Below, in pieces: positions 32,784 to 40,759 of a DNA stretch of 64,000 bases. The position numbers were made by a program, and so were the translations under genes. The notes under the pieces were generated by a model. That model saw nothing but the letters and a program-made list of their open reading frames with translations. It had not been told where the DNA came from and searched no databases. The DNA is from Emergencia timonensis. GTDB lineage: Bacteria; Bacillota; Clostridia; Peptostreptococcales; Anaerovoracaceae. The stretch lies in the NCBI RefSeq assembly GCF_900086585.1, contig NZ_FLKM01000009.1:248001-312000 (forward strand). Reading direction: 5' to 3'. How positions within the stretch are numbered: the first letter of the stretch is position 1; every line of letters starts with the position of its first letter.

Positions 32784-33578
32784 ATGAACAAAGTATTAGT
32801 AACTGGCGGCACCCAGGGTGTGGGTCTGGAAACTGTAAAACTATTATTAGAGCAGGGATACGAGGTACATATCACTTACCGCAAATCTGCAGGGAAAGCA
32901 GAAGAGCTGATGCAGGAGAATCCGGGCAGAGTATTTGCGCACAAACTGGACCAGGGAAATTTAGAAGAAATTGAAAAGGCTGATTTCCTCACAGAACATG
33001 AATGGTATGGCGTCATCTTCAACGCAGCGCTGGGTTCCGGCACTGTCAAAGAGTATGCAGAACAGGGCGATCCGCTGAAGGCTGCAAATGATATCGCCAT
33101 GATGACGGTAAACGCTCTCGGACCTCTATGGATTTACAAGAAAATCCAGCCGGTCATTGAGGCAAAGACAGATAAGACAAAATTGGTCTTCATCTCCTCT
33201 GTCGGCGGCGGCATCGCATGCTTCCCGAAATTTACCTTGAGCGACGGCATGAGCAAATGTGCAGTGGCTTATCTGGCAAAACAGATTGCTGCTGAAAACA
33301 CTCATACGCCGATCGACGTATTCTGTGTCAGCCCGGGCGCTATCGAGACACCGATGTTCTACTCCAGCACACTGAAGGGCATGTCACCGGAAGAGAGAAA
33401 GGCCTTTGACGAGGCGCAGTCAAAGAAGAGACTGATTCAGCCAGAGGAAATTGCAAATCTGCTCACTTACCTTCTCAGAGACGAGTCCACGATCCTTCAC
33501 GGCGGAAACATCGACGCCACCATGGGCCTTGGCACACGTCCTGGCATCCAGACAGAAGCAGGACTGGAACACAATTAA
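32784..33578 (+). CDS. SDR-family protein with substituted catalytic Tyr
   Basis: 264 residues of the short-chain dehydrogenase fold. Cofactor motif TGGTQGVG at residue 7, NAALGSG for the NNAG element, Ser in FISSVGGG, and the expected YxxxK reads DGMSK, so Tyr is replaced by Asp while Lys remains. It may be catalytically altered or use another acid. A PGAIETPMF segment typical of SDRs is present. AGGAGGG upstream; 12 bases after the transporter gene and 18 before the aminotransferase. Confidence 0.85.
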   Translation: MNKVLVTGGTQGVGLETVKLLLEQGYEVHITYRKSAGKAEELMQENPGRVFAHKLDQGNLEEIEKADFLTEHEWYGVIFNAALGSGTVKEYAEQGDPLKAANDIAMMTVNALGPLWIYKKIQPVIEAKTDKTKLVFISSVGGGIACFPKFTLSDGMSKCAVAYLAKQIAAENTHTPIDVFCVSPGAIETPMFYSSTLKGMSPEERKAFDEAQSKKRLIQPEEIANLLTYLLRDESTILHGGNIDATMGLGTRPGIQTEAGLEHN

Positions 33579-33596
33579 GATAGGAAGAGGTGCAAC

Positions 33597-34841
33597 ATGT
33601 TAGAATATTTATCAGAACGCGGAAGAAAGTGGGTCAGAACACTGCCTCCACTCGTAAAAGCGCACTTTGACAACTTTTACAATATGTACGACAAAGAGAA
33701 GAATCCCAAGGGCCTGATCAACATGGGAACGGCTGAAAGCCATCTGGTCAACAATGAGATCTGTGATCTTCTCAGAAAGTCGGCGGAGCGGATGGATCTG
33801 ACAGGATACAACATCCACTATAACAAGTTCGAGGGCAGCGACGAATTCCGTACAGCTATCGCAGAGCACTGGCAGAACATCATCTTTGGCGAGGATGCAG
33901 ACGTCACGCTGACGAAGGACAATGTGGCTACCTGTGCGGGCTGCACGGTGGCGCTGGAGACGCTGGCTATGCTTTTGGCGGAGCCGGGAGATGTTTTCCT
34001 GATTCCTGCTCCGTACTATTCCAGCTTTGTAGACGACATCAACGAGCGTGCGGGCGTCATTCCTGTAGGCGTGTGGTGCGACGAAAAACTGGACCGCAAC
34101 GCCTTTGAAGAGGCTTATGAGAAGGTCACAAAAGAGGGAAAAAGAGTAAGAGCCGTTCTCTTCTCTTCCCCTAACAACCCGATTGGTACGGTATATAAGA
34201 AGGAAGCTGTGCAGAACGTGATTGACTTTGCCATGGCGCACGATATCGATGTGATTTCTGACGAAATCTATGCGCAGACCGTCTTTGATCCGGAAGCTGA
34301 ATTTATCAGCACCATGAAACTGGTTCCGGCATCCTACCGTCACAGAGTCCATGTGACCAGCAGCTTTGCCAAGGACTTCCTGTTATCCGGATTCAGAACA
34401 GGCATGTGCTTCTCCTTCAATGAGTGCATCATACAAGGATTTGCCTCCATCACCTATTATTCGTGTGTTTCTTCTCATACGCAATCCCTGCTGACTGCGA
34501 TGCTGAAGTCACCGGAACTTTCCGGCATCATGGATCTTTCCAGACAGCGTCTGGCCAAGGCATACCACATCTTTGCTGATGGTCTTGCAGCTATCGGTGT
34601 GCCGACCATGAAAGCACAGGCAGGAATCTTCGTTATGGCCGATTTCTCCGCCTACATGGAAAAGGATGAATTCGAAGTGGAACACGTACTGTGGGAAAAG
34701 ATCTACAATGATCTCATGATTAACGTTTCCCCGGGACAATTATTCGGATATAACGAGCCTGGCTGGTTCCGCGCCTGCTACGCCTTTGACGAGGATACGG
34801 TGCATGAAGCGTGCCGCAGACTGGCGACCTTAAAGAAATAG
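33597..34841 (+). CDS. Class I/II PLP aminotransferase, ACC-synthase-like
   Basis: 414 residues. Visible motifs: GTAESHLVNNEI near the N-terminus, SSPNNPIG, SDEIYAQTVF, and the PLP lysine Lys259 in SSFAKDFLLSGFRTG. The pattern resembles 1-aminocyclopropane-1-carboxylate synthase-like aminotransferases. It may transaminate a substrate taken up by the YkvI-type carrier and modified by the SDR; the actual reaction is unknown. AAGAGGTG upstream. Ends the operon at a terminator. Confidence 0.9.
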   Translation: MLEYLSERGRKWVRTLPPLVKAHFDNFYNMYDKEKNPKGLINMGTAESHLVNNEICDLLRKSAERMDLTGYNIHYNKFEGSDEFRTAIAEHWQNIIFGEDADVTLTKDNVATCAGCTVALETLAMLLAEPGDVFLIPAPYYSSFVDDINERAGVIPVGVWCDEKLDRNAFEEAYEKVTKEGKRVRAVLFSSPNNPIGTVYKKEAVQNVIDFAMAHDIDVISDEIYAQTVFDPEAEFISTMKLVPASYRHRVHVTSSFAKDFLLSGFRTGMCFSFNECIIQGFASITYYSCVSSHTQSLLTAMLKSPELSGIMDLSRQRLAKAYHIFADGLAAIGVPTMKAQAGIFVMADFSAYMEKDEFEVEHVLWEKIYNDLMINVSPGQLFGYNEPGWFRACYAFDEDTVHEACRRLATLKK

Positions 34842-34859
34842 AAAAAGATAGAATTTATG

Positions 34860-34901
34860 AAAAGCTCTCTAGGGGAATGACTCAGGAGAGCTTTTCTTTT
34901 T
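34860..34901 (+). terminator. Terminator after the YkvI-SDR-aminotransferase operon
   Basis: AAAAGCTCTCT / AGGAGAGCTTTT stem followed by CTTTTT. Confidence 0.88.
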
Positions 34902-34934
34902 GATTATGCAGGAAATATCGATGGAATCGATATT

Positions 34935-35102
34935 GACGGAACATCAAAGAACGTACCTTGAGAAGAGTCGCCCCCTGTGGGCGACATAGGGAAATAGGAA
35001 TCTTGAAGCCCTAGCCTGATTTACTTTTAGTAAATCGTTGGCAGGTCTCATGCGAAAAGTCCCCAAATCTCGATTTGGCGGACTTGACCGCTCGATTCCG
35101 TC
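34935..35102 (+). ncRNA. Structured leader RNA candidate (riboswitch-like or omega-RNA remnant)
   Basis: Closing helix GACGGAA (34935-34941) pairs with TTCCGTC (35096-35102). Inside are GTCGCCC/GGGCGAC (34967-34985), GATTTAC/GTAAATC (35018-35036) and a long hairpin AAGTCC+CCAAATC / GATTTGG+GGACTT (35057-35085). Another hairpin AATATCG/CGATATT precedes it (34914-34934). The stretch AATCTTGAAGCC before a hairpin recalls the right end of IS605-type TnpB elements, whose omega-RNA ends there; no tnpB is present. It sits upstream of an aminotransferase start, so a cis-regulator is equally possible. No known riboswitch class was recognised. Confidence 0.5.
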
Positions 35103-35134
35103 ATTTCCAAGTTTTTTTAAAAGGAGAGAGAACC

Positions 35135-36241
35135 ATGCATGTAAAGATGAACGACTATGTAGCAATAGAAAACAAGCAGACCTACATTACGGAAAATCCA
35201 CTGGCGGAGGTACAGCTGCCTATCGACTGCGGTGAGGGGATCAATATCCTGCAGATTCCAACGCGCTGGATGGAGACGATTACAGATTTGGACCTGGAGC
35301 GCGTCAGGACTTATCCGCACACGCCCGAACTGAAGGAGAAGATTGCAGCGTATTGGCAGGGCTGTGCAGACGTCAGCCGAGATTGTGTTTTCATCACGGA
35401 AGGTTCCATGGATGGCATTCGCATTGCCTGTCGCCTCTTTGTGGAAAGAGGGGATCGGGTTCTCGGCAACATGCCCACTTTTAATGCGGCGGAGAGCGAA
35501 ATCAAACTGAGCGGCGCGGCCTATGACGGCGTGCAGCTGGCGCCGGAGAATAACTATGCCTTTGATTGCGATGTTTTTTTGCAGAGACTGGACAGTCGGC
35601 ATAAGATGGTATTCGTCGACAATCCCAATAATCCGACGGGGCAGGTCATCCCCTTAGCAGAAATCAGGCGAATCGCCTCTGCGGCGGCGCATCTCGGCAT
35701 CGGGGTGGTCGTCGATGAAGCCTATGGGGACTACATGGTAAAGGAAAATTCTGCTATCAACCTGCTGGACGATTTTGATAACGTAGTGGTCCTCCGCACT
35801 TTCTCGAAGGGCTTCGGTCTTGCGGGCATGCGGATCGGCTACTGCCTAGCAAGCGACGGTGAACTGGCCAGGGCGCTGTCAAAGGTGACTGACGCTTACA
35901 GCGTATGCGTTTTTTCCCGTTTGATGGCGCTGGCGGCGCTGGGAGACTTGGATTTTTTGCAGCAGGTAAATGAGAAAGCAAAGGAATTGAAAGACAGATT
36001 GCGAGCGGAACCTTGGCGGAATTTGACTGTTTCTGCTACAGGTGAGCAGGTGCCCATCATGCTGCTGAGCCACAGGGATTCTGAAATGGATCTGGCGGCG
36101 ACACTGGCGGAGCGCGGAATCAAGGCCATCTCCGGTCTGGAGTTCAGCGGACTTTCGAAGAACAGCGTCAGATTCCGCATCCCGCAGGAGAAGGATTTGG
36201 CTGAAGTGATGGGTGCACTGCGGGAGGTTGATGGAGAGTAG
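35135..36241 (+). CDS. Class I/II PLP aminotransferase, HisC-like
   Basis: 368 residues of the histidinol-phosphate aminotransferase-like group: NPNNPTGQVI, VVDEAYGDYM, and the PLP lysine Lys225 in TFSKGFGLAGMRIGY. Cytoplasmic. No histidine biosynthesis gene is nearby, so another amino donor/acceptor pair is likely. ATG 35135 follows AAAGGAGAG; the frame is open to 35075 through the structured leader. It has its own long leader, separated from the upstream operon by a terminator. Confidence 0.9.
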   Translation: MHVKMNDYVAIENKQTYITENPLAEVQLPIDCGEGINILQIPTRWMETITDLDLERVRTYPHTPELKEKIAAYWQGCADVSRDCVFITEGSMDGIRIACRLFVERGDRVLGNMPTFNAAESEIKLSGAAYDGVQLAPENNYAFDCDVFLQRLDSRHKMVFVDNPNNPTGQVIPLAEIRRIASAAAHLGIGVVVDEAYGDYMVKENSAINLLDDFDNVVVLRTFSKGFGLAGMRIGYCLASDGELARALSKVTDAYSVCVFSRLMALAALGDLDFLQQVNEKAKELKDRLRAEPWRNLTVSATGEQVPIMLLSHRDSEMDLAATLAERGIKAISGLEFSGLSKNSVRFRIPQEKDLAEVMGALREVDGE

Positions 36242-36567
36242 AATTTTTATTGTGGGATATTGTGAATGCCCACGTTTCATCGTAAAAAGCGATGGCAGTA
36301 CATCAGGGCAAACCCATGAAAAGCCTCGCGCCTTCATTTTCATTTTACTGATCTTTTCTTGCACTTTTTTTGATTATTGTAAACCAATGTGCCTTCATTT
36401 TTATATTTCGGCTTTATACTTGCGCACGGATGAAAAATCTGTTTGCTTTTCAAACCATCTGCCCTTTTATTTAACATGTTCTGCGCGATTTATTCCATAT
36501 AATGAGTTATATGGAAGTATTTGTAAAGAAAAATCGAGTATTTGCAAAGGGAGGTGTGCAAGTAAAT

Positions 36568-36606
36568 ATGAAAAAAACAAAAATGAAGGCGGAAATGAAG
36601 GCGTAG
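36568..36606 (+). CDS. Possible 12-residue leader peptide
   Basis: MKKTKMKAEMKA follows GGGAGG at a rather long distance (13 bases). Its stop codon lies in the left arm of the hairpin at 36597-36639, an arrangement seen in transcription attenuators. Very short, so chance cannot be excluded. Confidence 0.25.
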   Translation: MKKTKMKAEMKA

Positions 36607-36639
36607 GCAGCGTTTTATGCCATCATGCCCTTCTTTTTT
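36597..36639 (+). terminator. Terminator-like hairpin
   Basis: GAAGGC / GCCCTTC outer pairs and GGCA / TGCC inner pairs, followed by six T. Overlaps the end of the possible leader peptide. Confidence 0.5.
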
Positions 36640-36702
36640 AGAAATGAAGGCGCGGTACTCACGGTCATTTACGAAGATGTCAGAGATGGGAGGACGCAAG
36701 CA

Positions 36703-36780
36703 ATGAAAGGATTTGCTGTAGAAGAGAGATATATTCGCTCTGAACAGAAAAATCAGATTTCATTCTACAGCGATAAGTAG
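36703..36780 (+). CDS. Possible 25-residue small protein
   Basis: MKGFAVEERYIRSEQKNQIS and five more residues to a TAG. GGGAGG lies nine bases before the ATG. The 9-bp inverted repeat GCTGTAGAA (36715-36723) / TTCTACAGC (36763-36771) spans most of it, so the stretch could instead be a structured control region for the DarA gene 38 bases downstream. No homologue recalled. Confidence 0.3.
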   Translation: MKGFAVEERYIRSEQKNQISFYSDK

Positions 36781-36818
36781 TATAATAACCTTATACATAC
36801 GTAAGGAGGCATTAGAGA

Positions 36819-37157
36819 ATGAAACTACTATTTGTCATTATATCCAAAGAGGATGTGGACCAGGTGATTTCTGGATTAAATAAAGAAGGATTCAGAGCGA
36901 CGAAGATTGCTTCTTCCGGCGGCTTTCTCAAGAAAAAAAATGTGACTTTGATGATCGGTGTGCAGGACGATCAGATGAACGCGGTCATCGACATCGTCAA
37001 GGGCATCTGCCACGAACGACAGACGGTGGAAGTCAACATGCCAATCTTTTTCCCGAATGGAATGAACGAAGCCAGCTTTTCCGGCTACCCAGAGACAGTA
37101 GAAGTGGGCGGTGCCATCATCTTTGCCGTCGATGTGTCGCATTATGAGAAGATTTGA
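36819..37157 (+). CDS. Cyclic-di-AMP receptor, DarA/PstA PII-like family
   Basis: 112 residues. MKLLFVIISKEDVDQVISGL, FRATKIASSGGFLKKKNVTLMIG (residues 26-48) and VEVGGAIIFAVDV match the PII-like DarA family, trimeric cytoplasmic proteins that bind c-di-AMP. The TxxGGFL loop that contacts the nucleotide is present. Target unknown in most species. AAGGAGG precedes ATG 36819. The following gene is a degraded ATPase, probably unrelated. Confidence 0.92.
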   Translation: MKLLFVIISKEDVDQVISGLNKEGFRATKIASSGGFLKKKNVTLMIGVQDDQMNAVIDIVKGICHERQTVEVNMPIFFPNGMNEASFSGYPETVEVGGAIIFAVDVSHYEKI

Positions 37158-37192
37158 ATGAGTAGAACGATTTAGAGGAGCGGACATTTTTT

Positions 37193-37810
37193 ATGATGCC
37201 CGCTTTTTGTTTAGTCGGTATCAATGGCGCTGGAAAATCCAGCCTGCTTGACGCATTGGTGGTTGCATTAGGGAGCTATATAGCAGGCTTTGATGGACTA
37301 CCATCTAATGGCATACACGCAGACGATGCACATCGCAAAATGTTTGAGCTTGGCAGCAGAATAGATGCTGAACCGCAGCTTCCGGTGGAACTTGATACCC
37401 TGGCTCATATTGATGAAGTTGATATGCACCTTCATCCAGAATGGCAGAAACGAATCATGGATGACTTACATTATATTTTTCCAAAGGTGTAATTCATCGT
37501 CACGACACATGCGCCGAGTGTTTTAGCGAATGTCAAAGATGAACACATATTACTGCTGGATAATTATAAAGTTTATATACCAAATAATACCACATATGGA
37601 AGAGACATTGAGGCTATTTTAAGAGAAATCATGCAAGTGGAGATCTGCCCCCAAAAGATACTAGGTTTGAAAGAAGCTTTTTATGATGCCCTGACGAAGG
37701 AGGATTATGGAAAAGCAGAAAATTACCTTGATCAATTGGCCGATATTCTTGGGGAGAAAGATGCTGATGTTGTTCAGGCGAGAATTTCCTATGATTTAGA
37801 ACAGATTTAG
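37193..37810 (+). pseudogene. Decayed PtuA-like AAA ATPase (Septu-type defence)
   Basis: The N-terminal part has Walker A GINGAGKSSLLDAL. Residues up to about 65 then run directly into the C-terminal IDEVDMHLHPEWQK (Walker B), so the middle of the protein is deleted. A TAA at 37490-37492 interrupts the frame; reading through gives FIVTTHAPSVLANVKD, the D-loop/H-loop segment, and continues to 37810. The stop most simply arose from CAA to TAA. Intact PtuA ATPases are several hundred residues longer. The next ORF is HNH-like, as in Septu. Confidence 0.75.
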
Positions 37811-37825
37811 TTAAGGTAGCAGAAA

Positions 37826-38158
37826 ATGATTTCAATTAAAAAAGGAGTTGAACCTGATAGCTTGCGTTATTATCGCAGAACACCTGGCGCTAATTTTGAC
37901 GGTCTGGACAAAACGGAGTTAAGAGAAAGACTACTAGAAGAGCAGGGGCATTTATGCGCATATTGTATACAGCGGATTACAGGAAAAGGTGCGGTGAAAA
38001 TTGAACACTATGAAAAAAGAACAACTGAAAACCAATTGGAATACAAAAATCTGCTAGCAGTGTGTTCTGGAAACGAAACATTGAAATCGCAGAATGGCAG
38101 AGTTGTAGTCATATTCTTCAAAGCAGTTAGTTCAGATTGGCTAACTGCTTTTTGTTAA
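37826..38158 (+). pseudogene. Truncated PtuB-like HNH endonuclease
   Basis: Begins MISIKKGVEPDSLRYYRRTP and carries CAYCIQRI, then KIEHYEKR and LEYKNLLAVCSGN, the HNH pattern of Septu PtuB-type nucleases. After CSGN the sequence loses the family pattern and ends in a hydrophobic stretch, so the 3' end is deleted or frameshifted. It starts 15 bases after the ATPase remnant, as expected for a former ptuA-ptuB operon. No ribosome site stronger than AAGGTAG. Confidence 0.65.
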
Positions 38159-38199
38159 CTACAAGACGGACATCGGATAAAAAAATTAAAAATACCCTA

Positions 38200-38230
38200 T
38201 TGACCCTCACGGTGCGTGATAGATTAGAGT
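38200..38230 (+). promoter_or_regulatory. MerR-type promoter with 19-bp spacer and central dyad
   Basis: TTGACC (38200-38205), 19-bp spacer containing TCACG-GTG-CGTGA (38207-38219), then TAGAGT (38225-38230). Long spacers with a central dyad are the hallmark of MerR/TipA-controlled promoters. Confidence 0.75.
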
Positions 38231-38264
38231 GTTCTTATCAGGAATAAGGAGGAAAGAGACTGCG

Positions 38265-39128
38265 ATGAAGACGGTGAAGGAGATATCAGAGATGACAGGA
38301 ATCAGCGTGCGCACGCTTCATTATTACGACGAGATCGGGCTGCTGCGGCCCACAGCAAAGAGCGAGGCAGGATACCGGCTTTATGACGATAAAGCACTGG
38401 AGATGCTGCAGCAGATATTGTTTTTCCGTGAATTCGATATACCCCTGAAAGAAATCAAAGCAGTCATGGAGAATCCTGCTCTTGAGAAAAATCAGATTCT
38501 GCTGATGCAGAGAAAAATGCTGGCTTCAAAAAAGGAGCGTCTGGAACGTCTGATTGCCAGCATTGACGAGATTCTGAAGGGAGAGAAGAAGATGGATTTC
38601 GAGGTATTTGGAAAAAGCGATATAGAAACTCTTTTTGAGCACACCCTTGAACATTTGCCGGAAAGCGCCAAAGAGGCTGCCATCAAAGAGTTCGGCAGTG
38701 TGGAGCAGTGGAAAGCACATTATATGGAGAGGGCTTCACAGGAAACCATGCAGAGGGGGTATCAGAAACTGGTAGAATGGTATGGGAGCAAAGAGGCGGC
38801 TCTCGATGCCGCTATGGCGCCGCCAAACCAGGAATTGGTTCAGGCTTGCCAGAAGCGTCTGGACGCGGTTTTAGAAAAACTCAACGAAAAGCGAAAGAGG
38901 GGCTGCCCCTTAGATTCCTTTGAAGTGAGGGAATCGGTCGGAGAGTACGAATTTGTCATGAAGCGCCTTTACCAGATGGAGGCAAAAGAAGGACTGGAAC
39001 AGCTCATGCTGTCTGTGGCAGATAGCTATAGACATGAGATGGTAAGGCCCAAAACAGATGCCCAGTACGGGGAGGGTGCAGCGGAGTTTTTCGCCCAGGC
39101 GATTGCGTCATTCTATAAGAGAGCCTAA
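38265..39128 (+). CDS. MerR-family regulator with TipAS drug-sensing domain
   Basis: 287 residues. MerR winged helix at 1-70 (TVKEISEMTGISVRTLHYYDEIGLLRP), coiled-coil dimer helix, then a TipAS antibiotic-recognition domain (about 150-287) ending GAAEFFAQAIASFY. Such proteins bind thiopeptides or other drugs and remodel the overlong promoter. ATG 38265 lies 12 bases after AAGGAGG. It probably activates its own promoter at 38200. No effector gene follows on this transcript. Confidence 0.92.
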   Translation: MKTVKEISEMTGISVRTLHYYDEIGLLRPTAKSEAGYRLYDDKALEMLQQILFFREFDIPLKEIKAVMENPALEKNQILLMQRKMLASKKERLERLIASIDEILKGEKKMDFEVFGKSDIETLFEHTLEHLPESAKEAAIKEFGSVEQWKAHYMERASQETMQRGYQKLVEWYGSKEAALDAAMAPPNQELVQACQKRLDAVLEKLNEKRKRGCPLDSFEVRESVGEYEFVMKRLYQMEAKEGLEQLMLSVADSYRHEMVRPKTDAQYGEGAAEFFAQAIASFYKRA

Positions 39129-39163
39129 TTTGAAGGTCAAAAAGGGAAATAGAAAGAGAAAGG

Positions 39164-39199
39164 AAAAGGAGCAAGTCGATTACGATTTGCTCCTTTTTT
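39164..39199 (+). terminator. Terminator of the MerR-TipAS gene
   Basis: AAAAGGAGCAAGTCG / CGATTTGCTCCTTTT stem (one mismatch) and T-run. Confidence 0.88.
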
Positions 39200-39238
39200 C
39201 GTGCTGCAAGCGGTTTCTCTTCAATCTGGTTACATGTA

Positions 39239-39303
39239 TTGACAAAGGTAAATTTCATGCTATAATCTATATGACTAAAAGAATATAATTAGTCATATAG
39301 ATT
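39239..39303 (+). promoter_or_regulatory. Promoter with TetR operator
   Basis: TTGACA (39239-39244), 16-bp spacer, TATAAT (39261-39266). A perfect 14-bp inverted repeat, AATCTATATGACTA (39264-39277) and its complement (39290-39303), overlaps the -10 and the start region. This is ideal for autorepression by the TetR gene that starts 12 bases later. Confidence 0.85.
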
Positions 39304-39315
39304 GGAGGGCTCACT

Positions 39316-39912
39316 ATGCCAAGATTTAGTAACATGGAAAGAGAAAAGATCAGGGAAAAGCTGATGCAGGAAGGCGAGCGTCTATTCACCTCATTTGGGC
39401 TAAAGAAAGTGTCCATTGATGAAATTGTTCAGGCTGCCGGGATTGCAAAAGGCTCATTTTACTCATTTTACACGAATAAAGAACACCTTTATATGGATAT
39501 CTCTGGAAACCTGCAGCAGAAGATGTGGCGCGAAATGGATGAATTTCTAAACGAACACCGCACATTGCCGCCCAGAGAACTCTGCAAGCAATGTTTCCTC
39601 TGGATGTTTCATCAACTGGAACGTTATCCCATGCTGAAACAAGTAGATAACGAAACAGCAGAACACCTCTATCGCAAGCTTCCACCGGAAGTGCTTGCGG
39701 CACATACCCGGGACGACAGTCACGAACTGATTAAATTAGAGGAATATGGCATTCACTTTACATGTGGGATCGACATCGCAACAAAAACTCTGCAGACTCT
39801 TGCTGTCAGTCTGCTGAACCTGCAGCAGGATCAGACCGGGGATCGGCAGATTATCATGGAAATTATTTTGGATGGCGTGCTAAAGGAGATTGTAAGTGAT
39901 GAAAGTAATTGA
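39316..39912 (+). CDS. TetR-family repressor
   Basis: 198 residues. HTH at about 27-50 (VSIDEIVQAAGIAKGSFYSFY) followed by a helical ligand domain. TTGGAGGGC upstream. Its stop overlaps the ABC ATPase start, so regulator and exporter form one operon. A perfect operator overlaps the operon promoter, so the protein should repress the whole operon until a drug or lipid ligand binds. Confidence 0.92.
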   Translation: MPRFSNMEREKIREKLMQEGERLFTSFGLKKVSIDEIVQAAGIAKGSFYSFYTNKEHLYMDISGNLQQKMWREMDEFLNEHRTLPPRELCKQCFLWMFHQLERYPMLKQVDNETAEHLYRKLPPEVLAAHTRDDSHELIKLEEYGIHFTCGIDIATKTLQTLAVSLLNLQQDQTGDRQIIMEIILDGVLKEIVSDESN

Positions 39913-40759
39913 TGTGCAGAATGTATATCTGAAATACAGGACAGCAAAGGAAGATACTATTCGGGGAATCAGTTTTGACGTCAAGCAAGGTGAAATCTTT
40001 GGTTTTCTGGGACCCTCTGGGGCTGGTAAAAGTACCATGCAAAAAATATTGACAGGAACCCTCCGTGATTATCGCGGCAGTGTCCGCATTTTTGACACTG
40101 AAATGAAGCACAGGACCAGAGACTATTATGAAAATATCGGTGTGGATTTTGAATTCCCTAACTTTTATGAGAAGTTTACCGCTTTAGAAAATCTGCAGTA
40201 TTTTGCTTCTCTTTATTCGGGCAGGACAGTGAATCCGTTAACTCTTTTGGAAAAAGTGGGCCTTCACCTTGACGCCGGCAAAAAGGTTTCCAGCTATTCA
40301 AAGGGCATGAAAATGCGGCTTGGATTTGTACGTTCTTTGCTGCATAATCCTAAGCTGCTTTTTCTCGACGAGCCGACCAGTGGCCTGGACCCTGCCAATG
40401 CAAGAATCGTAAAGGACATGATATTGGAACAAAAAGATTTGGGGAAAACCATCATATTAACCACCCATAACATGCATGATGCGGAGGAACTTTGTGATCG
40501 TGTTGCATTTATCGTCGGCGGTACAGTGAAGGCGGTCGACACGCCACATGCTTTGCGTAAGAGCAACGCTGATACACAGGTGGAATACAGCTATCTGTCT
40601 AATGGAAAAGAGCAGCAAAATGTCTGCCCTCTGTCCAAGCTGGCCAACGCAGAGGATTTTCAAGCTGCACTGGAAAAGGGTATTCTGACAAGTATTCATT
40701 CAAAAGAGCAGACCCTTGAGGATGTGTTCATATCGCTTACAGGAAGGGGATTGCAATGA
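39899..40759 (+). CDS. ABC exporter ATPase
   Basis: 286 residues. Walker A GPSGAGKST, signature YSKGM (Lys replaces the usual Gly), Walker B LLFLDEPTSGLD and H-loop TTHNM. The C-terminal extension ends LEDVFISLTGRGL. Powers the two permeases encoded downstream, which it overlaps by 4 bases. ATG 39899 lies ten bases after AAAGGAG; GTG 39896 is an alternative. Confidence 0.92.
   Translation: MKVIDVQNVYLKYRTAKEDTIRGISFDVKQGEIFGFLGPSGAGKSTMQKILTGTLRDYRGSVRIFDTEMKHRTRDYYENIGVDFEFPNFYEKFTALENLQYFASLYSGRTVNPLTLLEKVGLHLDAGKKVSSYSKGMKMRLGFVRSLLHNPKLLFLDEPTSGLDPANARIVKDMILEQKDLGKTIILTTHNMHDAEELCDRVAFIVGGTVKAVDTPHALRKSNADTQVEYSYLSNGKEQQNVCPLSKLANAEDFQAALEKGILTSIHSKEQTLEDVFISLTGRGLQ

Larger units (their letters stand above)
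36242..36818. other. 577-bp gap with repeats and two possible small ORFs
   Basis: No sizeable gene; the 142-residue open frame covering it (36213-36641) has no ribosome site and atypical composition. It contains a perfect 13-bp inverted repeat, CGCGCCTTCATTT (36327-36339) against 36642-36654, further CCTTCATTT / AAATGAAGG copies at 36392 and 36582-36602, a terminator-like hairpin and small ORFs listed separately. The inverted repeat may bound a small inserted element. The extended -10 region TATAAT at 36781-36786 probably serves the downstream gene. Confidence 0.45.

Noticed and set aside
34935..35102. T-box or known metabolite riboswitch
   Set aside because: The T-box motif AGGGTGGNACCGCG and the cores of common riboswitch classes are absent; kept only as an unclassified structured RNA.
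36213..36641. 142-residue ORF overlapping the end of the HisC-like gene
   Set aside because: No ribosome site, odd Phe/Cys-rich composition, and it runs through inverted repeats and a terminator.
36787..36797. ATACATACGTA resembling the TetR operator, before darA
   Set aside because: Only 11 of 16 positions and not palindromic; likely chance.
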